Positions 1 through 11,872 of a stretch of DNA of 64,000 bases are shown here, in pieces (positions within the stretch are counted from its first letter, which is position 1; the number at the start of each line of letters is the position of its first letter). Origin of the DNA: Lumbricus rubellus (taxonomy: Eukaryota; Annelida; Clitellata; Crassiclitellata; Lumbricidae); the NCBI GenBank assembly GCA_945859605.1, contig OX243824.1, positions 6,103,429 to 6,167,428 of the forward strand. The letters run 5' to 3'. The notes under the pieces were generated by a model. That model was not told the origin of the DNA, did no database searches, and saw nothing but the letters and a program-made list of their open reading frames with translations. The translations under genes and the position numbers were made by a program.

Positions 1-219
1 TATACACCACTCGTTAGAAAAACCTGTTCGAACACAATCATGGAAATAAATAAATGTGGGCTAACTTTCATGCATGTTTATATATTTTGTAGGGTCTACA
101 CGTATGAATTTCATAAGCACAATGAGATATGCCTTGTGTATACAGGCACATAATTATAGGCCTATGTATAGATATAATTTTGTCTGTGCATTCCGACATT
201 GCAAATGCACACAAGCAAG

Positions 220-220
<1 letters not shown>

Positions 221-310
<90 letters not shown>
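221..310. repeat. (CA)n microsatellite
   Basis: About 44 uninterrupted CA units followed by 150 bp of degenerate CACACG sequence. Long frames here on both strands are repeat artefacts. Confidence 0.98.
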
Positions 311-313
<3 letters not shown>

Positions 314-1366
314 ACATATAAATACGCACACGCCTACACACACACGCACACGCACCTGCCATAATGTACACGCACTCACACACGCCACACATACAAACAC
401 ACACACATGCACAGTGCACACACACGCAAGTGTATACAGACACTCACAAACGCACACAAGCACAGGCACGCATGTACACATGTATGTGCGTGTCTGTGTG
501 TCTGCGTGTGCGCGTATATTTCTTGTCTTTACGAATAAAAATTGTTTCTGTATGTAATTATTTCCTCTGCAGCTCCCTACTGTTCCTCAACATCGATTCC
601 ACACACACGCTATCTGCAGCGTCTGCAACTTATCCAAAGCTCAGTATTATACATCCAGACCTGTCACCAGAACGTCCAATTATCATCATATTACTTGAAT
701 CACTCAGTTGGTTAAAAATTCCAGATCAAATTCACCTAAAACTCCAATAACAGAACTCCAATTTCATATACTATAGTACATTATATTCCCATAATTCCCA
801 GGCCTCCGTGGCGGCGTGGCTTTCCTGATGCATATTTCTTATAGCAGAACCACCCCCCTCCAACCCCAACCCCTCCAACCCCCCCTCGATGACGGTTTCG
901 GTTTCACTCGTTGATTAAGCTCTGCCACGCAAGGTGACTTGGCGGACCCACAATAAATCGAACTCGAACTTCCTTTGGACAACCCTCTGATTCGACGCAG
1001 CCCTCGCGAATAAACCAGTGCCCTCTTATACGCTTGGCACTCCGAGTGGCGCTTTATAAGTTTGGAGATTGCGATGACGTTTACGATCACCGTGTTCAAA
1101 AATATGCATGTGCGTGTGTGTGTGTGCGTATGTTCGTGCGTGCGTGCGTGTGTGTGTCCGTGTGTGTCCGTGTGTGTCCGTGTGTGTCCGTGTGTGCGTT
1201 TGAAGACGGTAATAGAAGTGCATGGTAAGAAAAGCAATTATTCCTGGCACAAAAAAACATTGTTTCCACGTTTACCCTGCGATAATAATTACTGATCAAC
1301 GAGCCAATGTAATTCCGCTGGATAAAGTTCCGTATATATATATATTAATTATATATGTATACATGT

Positions 1367-1369
<3 letters not shown>

Positions 1370-1427
<58 letters not shown>
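1370..1427. repeat. (TA)n microsatellite
   Basis: About 25 TA units. A (TG)n/(TGTGTCCG)n stretch lies 170-260 bp upstream. Confidence 0.95.
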
Positions 1428-1429
<2 letters not shown>

Positions 1430-1759
1430 CGCACGAGCCACATGTGTAGGCCTATATCTTGTGGGTGGCATTAATTTTCCCAGATTTGTGATGGATTGAT
1501 TATTATCCTGCAGAGGGGTAATTACGCCGACTGGTCCAGAAATTGAAGTCTATATAATGAGCCGGAGAACGCGAAAGAACATTCCAGAGAACTGGGAAAC
1601 TTTTCTCGGTGTAGTGCAAAATCAGATACGTGCGAAAACAGATCCAGGATAATTATTTATAACAGCGATTGGCTCACGTGACCATTGTAGGACTGTGAAA
1701 ATTTCCTGATCAAACATAAAATATTTCAAGTGAGCCAATGACGAGTTATGTTCGCCAGT

Positions 1760-2012
1760 CAAAATGATGATGAGGAGGGGGAATACTATGATGATGAGTT
1801 GTTGATGACGATGATGATCATGACGACGACGACAACGACGATGATGACGATGACGACGACGACGACGACGATGATGACGACGACGATGACGATGATGATG
1901 ATGACGACGACGACGATGACGATGATGATAATTATGACGACGACGACGACAACGACGATGATGATGATGATGACGACGATGGCGATGATGATGATGACGA
2001 TGATAATGATTT
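1760..2012. repeat. (GAC/GAT)n trinucleotide tract
   Basis: 250 bp of mixed GAC and GAT triplets; encodes only repeat peptides. Confidence 0.95.
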
Positions 2013-2504
2013 GCCAAGTTGCCAAGTTGGACTTGTTTTCGCAACGACCGACCTGACACCACACCGTCGTTCGCACGTTTAATCTTCACACATAGGAAAA
2101 CCCGAGAAGCTGACAATGTGTGATCCATCAATCCCTGAAAGGAGATAATTGATACTGGAATGGTTTTTGGTGGGTGGTTTTACAAAGAAAGAAACGCAGT
2201 TATAGCCACCGGTGGGATAAAAGACATACCTAAATTAGGGCCATAACCCCGAAAGGTCGCGAGCAGAAACCACCCAGGAAACCCGCCCGGAAATGGTTTG
2301 GGTTGGATGTCAGGCAGCGCAAGGGGAATCGTCCCTCGAAAACTGAAACAAAGAGATCAGACAACTGAGCGCTAATTAAAAGGATAAAGACCCACGAATG
2401 AGAATGTGTAGAAGAGGCAGACACTTTAGCGCAACTAGAATGCATGTAGACAATGGAAGCGTGCTTCTTTAATGAAACTTTTATAACTTTAAACCCCACT
2501 CTCT

Positions 2505-2507
2505 TTC

Positions 2508-2566
<59 letters not shown>

Positions 2567-2568
2567 CG
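2505..2568. repeat. (CTGT)n microsatellite
   Basis: About 15 uninterrupted CTGT units followed by CTCT. Confidence 0.95.
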
Positions 2569-3164
2569 CTCTCTCTCTTCTACATAAGTGTCTATACTCT
2601 ATAGTCTCTACAGATACGGTAATTATAAACTAATGTACTGCTGCTATAGCTTCACATAGGCACACAGGCCGTGTCTAAAAGGAGCAGACATGCTGCTTAA
2701 AGTGCACCAGAACGAGGTCTATACCATGGCCTGATTATATTTTATTAAACCATCTGCGTTGAATCCATTCCTTGATCAATTCTCTAGCCATGAAAAATAA
2801 TTATTAATGTCTCGTATACCTTTGTGTAACAGGATATGACGAGAACCACGTAATAAATTGTCTGGCTTCAGTCTGTCTTTTAAAAATTCTCCGAATGGAA
2901 TTTTATTATGACGCTACAGTGATTGAGATTTCGCTGTCTCGCGAAAACAATAATTTATTACGAAGATTCGAAGAATTTGCCGTTTCTTTAAAAAAACATT
3001 AGGTTTGCTAAATGTTATTCGACGAAAAATGCACATTCCTCATACGACAGATTTCGATACAAATACATTATGCAGACACAATTTTTTTAGCCTAAATTCA
3101 GACACATTTATAATTATGTATATGTAGGTTTTGTTGTTTATAGCCTACTGTGATAGAAGGAAAA

Positions 3165-3302
3165 GTGGAGGGGAAAAGAACAAGAGGAAGACTACGACAT
3201 ATGCTGCTGGACACGTTGATGACGAGGATTGGATACCAAAAACTAAAGGAGAAGGCCCGGCGGAGGGAAGAGTGGCGACACTGGACAGCCGAACCTGCCT
3301 AG
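3165..3302 (+). mobile_element. Non-LTR retrotransposon 3' end (ORF2 C-terminal scrap)
   Basis: The frame from 3165 reads VEGKRTRGRLRHMLLDTL, then MTRIGYQKLKEKARRREEWR, HWTAEPA and a stop. The (E)GKRxRGRxR...REEWR pattern is the usual C-terminus of RTE/jockey/CR1-type reverse transcriptase ORFs. Everything upstream is missing, so this is a 5'-truncated copy. Confidence 0.65.
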
Positions 3303-3364
3303 GGGAACGTGCAGAACCAGAAGAAGAAGAAGCCTACTGTGCTAGGCTAAAATTATTAAATTTT

Positions 3365-3425
3365 AACAACCAGAGTGCTGTTTTGCAACTGGCCATATTA
3401 AAGAATATACTTACTTACTTATATT
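3365..3425 (+). repeat. Retroposon tail family ending in (ACTT)n, copy 1
   Basis: The stretch TATTAAAGAATATACTTACT recurs at four places in the window, each ending in an (ACTT)n or similar microsatellite. It behaves like the 3' tail of a LINE or LINE-mobilised SINE. Confidence 0.6.
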
Positions 3426-4825
3426 AGGCTACTTAACAGGCTGCGTCGTGCCAGCCTGAAGTCTTGAACAAACGGAGATTGGTTGATTGTCCACGATTAG
3501 ATAGATTGCGTCGCAAGCAATGGAAAATTGTACCTGAACATAATTCTGCACAAGATTCGTTATTCTGAATTTAATTTTTTTTAAATTAATGTGAGCTTTA
3601 TTGCTAAATTTGTATTATTTTCAAGATCACGTGAGGCATTGAAACAGCGTTGGAGAATTGAGAAATAAATGACAAGCGCACGAGACGCAAACTTGTTGTT
3701 ATTATCTATTGCAAATAATTACGAAATTTCTACATTTTTTTATTAGGTCACGGTAATTTACGCAGAAAGTTGGATTCTCGTAAATTTTATTTCTTTTATT
3801 GTGGGTGTTGACTCCATGTTTATGTAATTAATATTCTTATCCTACCCCGTTCGATATACCTGCTCGTGGGATTTTTGGGCGAAGAAAAGTGAGTGAAACT
3901 AAACAAGATGTTTTAGTTTAGTTAATTTTTTGCCCGTTGTCTGATATTTTTAGTTAAATTGTTCTGCGATGCTGGATATTCAATGAGCGTATGTCATGCT
4001 AGGATTAGGTAATTAGATTTTTTTTTCTCGAGCGGTAGTGTTGACATGGGATTAATGTACAATGTAAAAATTTACAACGGTAGGTCGCGCTGAAGTAAGT
4101 AAGCGAGCGGTTGCACCGGATGACCTATCTACAGGTTGCAGAAGCTTAATTGCAGACACACAGCATCATAAAATGTTCATTTGATAAAGAAACAGCAGGA
4201 CCGTTTTAAGTACTTTCACGCAAATTTGTCGCATTCAGTTTTTTGTTCTGGGTTTGAGTAATATATCTTTTATATTTTTAAGTGCTGCTATATTGGAGCC
4301 TCTGTGGTAATGGCAGTTATTGCATTATCTCTGTGATTTTTGCGTCCTTACACGCGAACAGCATGTAGTTTAAGTTCTTGCAGCTGCTAAATTAGTCGTC
4401 CATTATCCATTCATTCATTTCATGGACGCCCCTTCAAGAAACATATTTACGGCTAAAGAAAAATTACTTAAGTGATTTGTAAAACAGAATTTGATTTGTC
4501 AGCAGTAATATCCGCAGCTGCGACAGGAGTGCATGCCAGATGGTGGGTCCTGCAACATTTAAACAGCACTAGCAAATGGATTATGTTCATCATCATCGGC
4601 TGAAGGGTTTAACGCTCATTGGCAATTTCTATGAAATTCAGTGCAAGGTGTGAAGTGCAGGCAAGGCAAGACGATGCCTGGTTGGAGCAAAATTTGGAAA
4701 CTCTGCTCAGACCAGTGAATTTTTCTATTTCCCCCAGGAACAATTTTTGCTGCAGTCCAACGTATGACTTACAGACATGAAGTTCTAAATATAATCATTT
4801 CTGAAAAAACGGTTTAAGTCTAACA

Positions 4826-5025
4826 CAGGGCTTTTTTACCGTGCAGTTGTACACAAAATGTGCAGTTCTAAATGGATTTGTGCTTGTGCAGTTGTAAAAG
4901 CACTTTTTCACAGTTAAAACTAGCAAAAAGGTCATTGTCCTCCATTTTTGGAGTAATTTAACATAGAGGATGGGAAAGGAAAGAAGGGGTTGTGCAGTTC
5001 TAAAAATTCCTTAAAAACAGCCTTG
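4826..5025 (+). mobile_element. hAT-like MITE family A, copy 1
   Basis: A 200-bp element begins CAGGGCTTTTTTA and ends TTAAAAACAGCCTTG, inverted ends with one mismatch in the outer block. The 8-bp direct repeat GTCTAACA lies at 4818-4825 and 5026-5033. Internal sequence is about 85-90% the same as copies at 17836 and 35466. No coding capacity. Confidence 0.9.
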
Positions 5026-5179
5026 GTCTAACATGTCCTTCACTCGCTTTTCCTCAGTGCCCTGAAGTTCCGTTGTAAGACATACATGTGTGAACTTATG
5101 AAATTTGGAGGGAGATAACTTTACATCGAATTCAGTTGCAGTGTGTCGTTTCATGCAAGGCTTAAAGTGTGGCAGGACG

Positions 5180-5345
5180 GTCATGGATGGCGTACTGGCA
5201 CTTATTTTTAAATCTCTATGCCATCCTGCCACTTATTTCTCCAGCACTCCTGAAAATGTAAGGGGCGTCCTGGCACTTCATTTGGAAATGTAAGGGGCGT
5301 CCAGGCACTTATTTTGAAAAGGTAAGGAGCGTCCAGGCACTTATT
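5180..5345. repeat. Short tandem repeat of about 38 bp
   Basis: Three units of TAAGGGGCGTCCAGGCACTT with ATTTTGAAAA, plus degenerate copies upstream. It ends 85 bp before the first mapped TMEM234 exon. Confidence 0.75.
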
Positions 5346-5430
5346 TTACACTTTTAGCACTGGTTTCATGTGATACATACGTGTGTCTTAGTTGCATTGG
5401 TCTGTGATTTGGCAATGTGGATCTTTTCAG

Positions 5431-5582
5431 GCGATAGTTTCTGGCTGATCATCGTGTCGATGCTGTGGGGTTGCACGAACCCACTTCTGAAGCGCGGGGG
5501 CAAAGGAATCGAAAATGTAACGCAGGGGAACGTCGTCCTACGAGTCTTTGCGCAGCTGAAATTTCTACTTCTGAACTGGAGG
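5431..5582 (+). CDS. TMEM234: TMEM234 homologue exon: TM1 and loop
   Basis: The acceptor is ATCTTTTCAG before GCGATAG and the donor is AGG before GTAAGT. It enters in phase 1 and leaves in phase 0. It encodes the first membrane helix (FWLIIVSMLWG), the family signature TNPLLKRGGKG and a loop ending in LLLNWR. The open frame runs upstream to an ATG at 5370, but the pyrimidine-rich CAG at 5430 and loss of similarity there argue that the upstream part is intron. Confidence 0.88.
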
Positions 5583-8500
5583 GTAAGTTTAAGTGAATTG
5601 TTGTTGTTTTACATCTGTGTTGCTTTGTTTATTTATTGTTTATGTTTGTTTATAATAAATATTTATTATTATCATCATCATCAGTTCCTTATATTAGCAA
5701 TTAATTTTGTCAGTGTTGGGTACAAGTAGATTACCTCCATTGTGCTCTGTCATTTGTCAAGTCCATTGCCCGCCCTGCCCCCCTTATTTGTCAATCCAAG
5801 TGACGTTTTTCTATCCAGGTAGTCTTGGTCTGCTCTTGTTATTTATTTGAGGAAATTTGATAAAACAGTTGCCACCTTTTCTTTTTCTTTCTCTATGCTT
5901 CTGGTTCTCTAACACACTTGCTTTTGACTGGACAGCTGCAACTACAATTTTCACAATTTTCTTTCACCTGAAGAGCTCTGCAGTTTTCTACGGTTGAGGA
6001 AACTTTCTCTGTAGTGCTTCTTAGGCAGCCATGACACAGCACTCTTGTGAGATACTTAAAGAGTACAATGTGCTGTTGTATCATCATCATCGTCAATATC
6101 CTTAGGCTCAATGCCCGTAGGAGTCCGACGCCACTCTCTGTCTGAGTCTGTCTCGTGTCATATACTAATGTACTGTCATATACATAATGTACTGTATACC
6201 AGTGGGGCGCTGTGGTGTAGTGGTGGCGTCGTTGCCTTGGAGCCAGAACGTTCGAGGTTCGAATCCACCTTGCCGCGTAAGGACCTTGGGCAAGTCCTTC
6301 ACTCACAACTGCTCAGCGCTTCGGCGTGAACTCCGATGCAGTGTCCGCTCTGCATTCGGGAGTGCCTCTGAGTAGTTGCCTAGGCCTGTCTGCGGATAAT
6401 TTTTTTCAAACAAAATTTTGAAAAAAGATCTGTTATGTGAGAAAACGCTGTACACCGTTTATATCCTCGACTGCAGTCTGCAGCCCTGTTCACGTGTTCA
6501 AATCCTCCCCCCCCCCCCCAAAAAAAAGATCTTCGAATTGTTAAAACTAATTTACTGCATATACTTCGACCATGTCCATTTGAGACCCCTCGAAATGAAA
6601 ACCCCCTCAAAAAATATTTCTCTGGCTATGCCGCCCCTGGAGCCGGCTTTGAACACTTCTTTTCCATGTTGTCTCAGAACTGGAGGAATTTTTTAACGAG
6701 CGTTCCTTGCTGTCATCCAAAGCTCCCTCCATCGGTGCGATACGCTTGAAGGGCTGCGGAGGATGGTGAAGGAGGACTGTTCCGCTAATACCGAACAGAT
6801 GAGTTATTCGGGATCTGTTTGTTTTTGTTGTTTGTCAAGTACATGCTGCCGTTCCTGCTAAACCAGACCGGGTCACTTCTCTTCTACATGACCCTGGCCA
6901 ACGTCGGTAAGTTTAAAAGGAGAAAAACACGGAGGAAGGGCTGACGTGTTGTTTTTACATGTCTAGCTGTCAGACTGAGGACTAATACTACTTGTGGCTG
7001 CTTGTGGCATTGATTATATGGCCCGCTGCTGGTTTTTCGGCGTGCCAAAGGTTTTGTGCGGTCTTCTTCTTCTTCTTCGGTTTTCCTATGATTAAAGTGC
7101 TTTTGTGAGGCTCTTAGAAGGCGGTACGCAAAAATGATCGGGCAGAGGTGGTACATGCTTACATGTAGGTCTGCACATGTAAACATATATACATTCGTGG
7201 ATATGTTTAGGTGTCTACATACATGCATATATATATATATATAAATTATATACACACCAACATATATATGTATGTATGTGCAAACATATTATATATGTAT
7301 ATATATGTGTATATAATATATACCATATTACATACACATATATATAATATGCTTGCACATACATACATACATACATACATATATATGTTGGTTTGTATAA
7401 TATATATATATATATATATATATATTGTTTATGTATATATATGCATGCATACGTAAATATAGAATAGATGTGTTGTTTCATACTCAAATATAAAAACACA
7501 CGCACGCAGACACACACACGCAGACACACACACACATACAAAGACGCAGACAGACATTGGTACATGTAGAAATCGTTTGATGAAAGAACTGTGACCGGTG
7601 GTGGTAGGTCGTCGGTTGATGAAAATTGACATTGATTGGAAGGATGTTGGAAGGAAGGCAGAGCTAAGGAATATATATCGGATGTCAAAGAAAAAGCCGA
7701 GTATTATCATTTTCTTTCTGCCATAACGTTGACGTGGGTCTTGCCTATCCTCGTTAACGCTGACTTGTTTGTCCAAAGAATATTTGTGCCCGGGGGGTTT
7801 TGAGGGGGGGGTCTGGGGGGAGGGGATTGTGTCCTTGAACTCTTCTTTTTTTCATCTTCGTTTCTTCTGATTTATAAAATGCCCTCTTAGATTTTAGGTT
7901 CTGCTTTTTGATCAGGATTATGATTAAAAATAATAATAAATAGATATAGTAATGAAAATAGTAATAATGATAGTAATAATAGTATGAGTATTAATAATAA
8001 TATTAATTATTAATAATAATGATAATTAATAAATATGAATAAACTATAATGATATCAAATGAATTTTATGATAATGTGAAACATGCCACTATAACTAATT
8101 GTTGATGGTTACAATAAACTGATTCGAATTGAATTGAATTATTATAATTGGAATGATAATTACGATAGTTGCTTAAAATCAACTACAACAGGATAATGAA
8201 AATTATAATAATGTTGGTAATGGTAATAATGATATTAGAAGCATATTAACAGCAGTATTGTTATAATAATAATGATGATGATATTAAAAAATAATAATTT
8301 AGTCAGTTTTTGATTTTTATTTCAGATTTGTCTCTGGCAATTCCTGTCACCAATTCCCTCACTTTTCTCTTCACTACTCTCTCGGCAAAGATGATGGGAG
8401 AGAAGATTGGCAATACAGGTAAGTCTTTCTTGACTGCACCTTACGTATAAAGAAGCTTGAGCTCACAGCACCGTTGAATAAACTGGTCTCTCTGACGTGG

Positions 8501-9401
8501 CTTTTGTGGACGCTGAGAAAATCTCAAAGATTTACATTATATTACATTACATTAGAAGGCACAAGTTGAACTTAAGTTCAACAAAATTACTCCATTCCTT
8601 TTTGTAGTTGCATTTTAATGAGGAGGAGGAGGAGGATTATAGTAAATAATAAAAATTATGATAATGATGACAACAATAATAATGATACTACTACTAATAA
8701 TAATGATAATAATAATAATGATGATGATAATAATTATAGGGTAATAGTGGTAGCAGTGATAATAATATTATTATTATTTTATAATAAATAAATAGTGATA
8801 ATAGTTTTGCTAATAGTGACATAATAATGATAATAGTTATTTCTTTTGTTTACTTGCATGTAGACACCTGGTTTACTTCATAATTGGGATCTGTTATATC
8901 ACATGTGTCAGAAGTTCGTACCATGGGTCACATTCTGAATTGCCGATGTTTTCTGGCTAAAAACTACACAATTTGAGAATAGATTTCAGATTTTGCATTT
9001 TTAAGGCTTGACTTTTATGCTGTGCTCATTACTTGCAATGAAGATCATATTTAGATTATTTTGACGAGCCTAATTTGTCTGTATACTAAAAACGAACCAT
9101 GTCAACGTTTAGTTTTGCCAAGAAATTTTTGACGACAACATATGAAACTCGAGATAACTTAATCTTGGCATCACCTGATAAAATTTTCCTTTCCACCTGG
9201 TACCACCCACCACTTGCTGGATAATATTTTCACTGGCCCACCATTACAAGGGAATGGACGAGGGGTGCTATATAGAGACCTTGTGTACAACAATTGGAGA
9301 TGTAGTTTAGCCAGCATCTTTTTTCTTTTGTTGTAGGAACTTACATTGGGATGGTGTTGGTGGCGATTGGTGTGTCCATCTGCATCTATTCCAAGAGTTG
9401 A
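5431..9401 (+). CDS. TMEM234: TMEM234-family membrane protein, 3' four exons
   Basis: A small multi-pass membrane protein of the TMEM234 family, distantly related to EamA/drug-metabolite transporters; the molecular function is poorly known. Exons by splice sites: 5431-5582, 6840-6906, 8326-8418 and 9337-9401 (stop TGA 9399-9401). Junction phases (entry 1, then 0, 1, 1) agree throughout. The joined product has about 125 residues and reads WLIIVSMLWGCTNPLLKR, then MLPFLLNQTGSLLFYMTLA, then LAIPVTNSLTFLF, then GMVLVAIGVSICIYSKS. This follows the human protein as I remember it: LWGGTQPLLKR, MPFLLNQCGSLLYYLTLA, LAVPICNSL and GMVLTVIGISLCI. The first exon, carrying the ATG and ending in phase 1, was not identified, so the N-terminus is incomplete by a few residues. 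All introns are rich in simple repeats. Confidence 0.92.
6200..6395 (+). mobile_element. tRNA-derived SINE with CORE-like region
   Basis: The head has an A box (TGGTGTAGTGGTGG) and a B box (AGGTTCGAATCC) spaced as in a tRNA. It is followed by GGACCTTGGGCAAGTCCTTC, TTCGGCGTGAA and GGAGTGCCTCTGAGTAG blocks shared with all family members. It lies in the first mapped TMEM234 intron. Confidence 0.88.
6840..6906 (+). CDS. TMEM234: TMEM234 homologue exon: TM2
   Basis: The acceptor is TTGTTTGTCAAG before TACATG and the donor is GTCG before GTAAGT. The 67-bp exon runs from phase 0 to phase 1 and encodes YMLPFLLNQTGSLLFYMTLA. The LLNQxGSLL stretch is the best family match in the gene. The exon is too short to stand out as an open reading frame. 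Confidence 0.9.
8326..8418 (+). CDS. TMEM234: TMEM234 homologue exon: TM3
   Basis: The acceptor is TTTTTATTTCAG before ATTTGTC and the donor is ACAG before GTAAGT, phase 1 to 1. It encodes LSLAIPVTNSLTFLFTTLSA followed by KMMGEKIGNT. The AIPVTNSL core and the GEKIG turn match the EamA-like half-repeat of TMEM234. Confidence 0.9.
9337..9401 (+). CDS. TMEM234: TMEM234 homologue terminal exon: TM4 and stop
   Basis: The acceptor is TTTTGTTGTAG before GAACTTAC, entry phase 1. It encodes TYIGMVLVAIGVSICIYSKS and then TGA. The last helix matches the family end, and the protein stops with a short basic tail. The 3' UTR lies downstream; its end was not located. Confidence 0.88.
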
Positions 9402-10994
9402 TGACGTTGACTTTAATTGTTTATATTCCATTGTTATTGTCTTCACTATTATCACCAGCAGCAGTGATAGTGGCAGTGATCTCTATTGTGTAAAGCTCTT
9501 GATTTCAATTCCACCACCACTACCAGTCCACCACTGCTATGCAGCATTGTCATCATCATCATCATTATTGTTGTTGTTGTTATCAGCAGCAACAGAATCA
9601 TTATCATTCTTCTTTGGCAGGTTTAGAAATGCATATGCATGAAACGTTTTCTGTACTACATTCCAGCATTTTCATCATCATCATCCAGTAGCATAGCCAT
9701 GAAAAAATTTCGTGGATTTCCGTTTTTTTTACCATTGGACATGGACTCAAAATACTCAGAAGGAGCACAGAATTGTTAGTGAAAATAAGCTTAGGATTTT
9801 GCTCGTTTTGAGTTTGAACCTGGAAAAAATCACCCTATTCACGCCCATGTCATCATCATAATATTGTCATCTTCATCATCACATTAAAGCATGATTTGTT
9901 TGACTATGCAAGAATCTGGAGACGTGTTATTAAAAAAAAATTGTTTGGAAAATTGTTATACATGAATTAAACTAGTGACTTTTTAAAATGCATGTCCACA
10001 CCTTTGGTTTGTTTAATGTAGCTATTTACTGCAACGTTGCAGTTAGACTAAAAATCTGCTAAATATTCACCACTTGCTATTCAAGCAACTAACATTTTAC
10101 GTCACGTGTCTATTTTTTAAATGTTAACGTTTGACTTGAGTTGTGGTTGAAGATTAAGCCTAGTTACTTCGACGAGTTTGTTTATAATTTATGGTCTTGC
10201 ACTAAAATCGAGTTGCCATCTAGCGATTGAAAACTCAGACGTAATACAACGCATCTAGGTTTCAATAGGGTGCAGCGCGCACAACCACGACCGTCTGAAT
10301 CACGGCACAACCAAGTTATTAATTAAGAAAGAAGAGGACTTCTGAGTTTTATTGTAGCCTACGCTCGCAAGTGTCTTCGGGGAGGGGGGGGGGGTGGGTG
10401 GTTCAAATTAACTAACAGGAAATTTCATATCGAAAAATAAATTAGATGAACATGACGAGAAACAAATGAAATTATTCGTAGTTTATGTCGGAAATATGCT
10501 AAACAAGTAAGTACATGTGGGCCTACATGACCTTGATACTAGTTGATAGGCTTTACATTCAAACAAACATGCATATAAGCCTAATAGAATTAAATACAAG
10601 GCAAAGGTTTTCGATGAATTATGCTGTTGTTTATCAAGGGGATTTAGGATTTTAGGTCATTGTCAGTGAAGGTTTGAGAGGTTTGTTCAGTTTTAGCAGG
10701 AAATAGGTCAGTAACCATCAGTCTAGTCAACAAAATAGGAAGTAGGTCAAATCCATCGCGGTATCCTCTCGATAGAAGTGGACAGGAGCTGCTCCAAGTG
10801 AGCCCCGATACGTCTAGAGAGAGCGCCCACATCTGCAGCGCAAAATTATGGCCAGCTATTCGAGTTCTTTCAAGTGCTTTCCTCGGAGTCCCTTCTAGTC
10901 TCACTCTAAGTGCATGTTCTGGTGGATAGATTGTGTTGAGAGCAGGCCTGTAAAAGCGAGGATATCCTATCCACTATAGATAGCCACTGCTCTA

Positions 10995-11095
10995 CATGTG
11001 GTGGTGCCAGTCCAGAGCCTGTAGAAAGGAGGAGGGTAACGCTAATTTTATCTTTGTTATGAAACAATGTCGTTAAGCGGCAACTAAACCAGTCA
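10995..11095 (+). repeat. Dispersed repeat with GTGGTGCCAGTCC start
   Basis: GTGGTGGTGCCAGTCC, then GGAGGAGGGTAACGCTA and ATGTCGTTAA. It has a clear relative at about 32,405-32,495. Class not known. Confidence 0.5.
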
Positions 11096-11160
11096 CTAAC
11101 GTTGCATTAGTACTTTGTAATTAAGAGTGCATTGCCTTGTAATGGTTTCAATAGCAATAG

Positions 11161-11201
<41 letters not shown>

Positions 11202-11249
11202 ATAGACACGCAGCGGCGTCACATCGATTCCAACAATCAGTTAACTATA

Positions 11250-11872
11250 CAGGGTGGTCCAAAATAAACTGCACAATGATAAATAATTGATAGTAGGCCT
11301 ACTTTATTCAGACCAATTCAAATTTAACCGTGAAAATTCACAAAAACACAGCAATTATTTTTACTGTAACATTACATGGATGGATTTCGTTACATAAAAT
11401 GTTCAATGTGTCCTCCTTGCTGCTCGACCACGCTTTGAAGCCAACGACGCCATTGATCAATTGCGCGGTCAATGAAACGCAATCGCTGTTCAACTGCTGT
11501 CCAACTTTGCGCCTGTACTGGTTAAGTCCGAGATCTTTCTTTACAATACGTTTAACAGTTGAACGTGAAATGCCGGTTTCACGTGCGATCTCCCGTGGGC
11601 TCTTATGGCTTAGCGGTTTGTCTTCCTGGCTACAGATAAGGCACTTACCAACTTGATATTTGCATCTGTTCGAGCTGATTTCGGACGTCCGCAACCCGGC
11701 TTCCTAGCTGTGGTACCTTCGGTATCAATTTTTTTAATGAGGATAGTACGACGTTTCCATGTCTTATTTGGAAATTCTTTCATCATACGCAAGAAAAATG
11801 GCATTAAACATTGAATTGTTATACATTATATCAAGAAAACTGTCACTGTGCAGTTTATTTTGGACCACCCTG
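11250..11872 (-). mobile_element. Internally deleted mariner-like transposon
   Basis: Perfect inverted ends CAGGGTGGTCCAAAATAAAC at both sides (continuing to 26 bp) are flanked by the TA target duplication at 11248-11249 and 11873-11874. The minus strand encodes the transposase N-terminus in pieces: GRPKSARTDANI, then HKSPREIARETGISRSTVKR (helix-turn-helix) and KDLGLNQYRRK. A different frame near 11,400-11,460 gives RAIDQWRRWLQSVVEQQGG and HIEHFM with a stop, a transposase C-terminus. The central DDE/D catalytic part is absent and frames are broken, so the copy cannot encode active enzyme. Confidence 0.93.
11338..11804 (-). pseudogene. Mariner-family transposase remnant
   Basis: The coding remains inside the mariner element. 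The DNA-binding half (about 11,520-11,800) is readable across one frameshift. The junction with the C-terminal residues is abrupt, as expected from an internal deletion. The metal-binding acidic residues of the catalytic core are not present. Confidence 0.85.

Larger units (their letters stand above)
311..5425. other. Upstream of TMEM234: no gene seen
   Basis: Mostly microsatellites (0.2-2.6 kb), AT-rich unique sequence (2.6-4.8 kb) with the retrotransposon scrap at 3.17 kb, and hAT-like MITE A copy 1. The missing first TMEM234 exon and promoter should be here but I could not identify them. Confidence 0.6.

Noticed and set aside
74..557. Long frames rich in His-Thr and Cys-Val on both strands
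   Set aside because: They are translations of the (CA)n microsatellite and its degenerate flank.
6203..6270. Possible tRNA gene (A and B boxes present)
   Set aside because: The acceptor stem does not pair and the same head is followed by the SINE body at many loci, so it is a SINE head.
5893..6306. 137-codon minus-strand frame
   Set aside because: About half of it is antisense to the tRNA-SINE at 6200; the same peptide pieces recur at other SINE copies.
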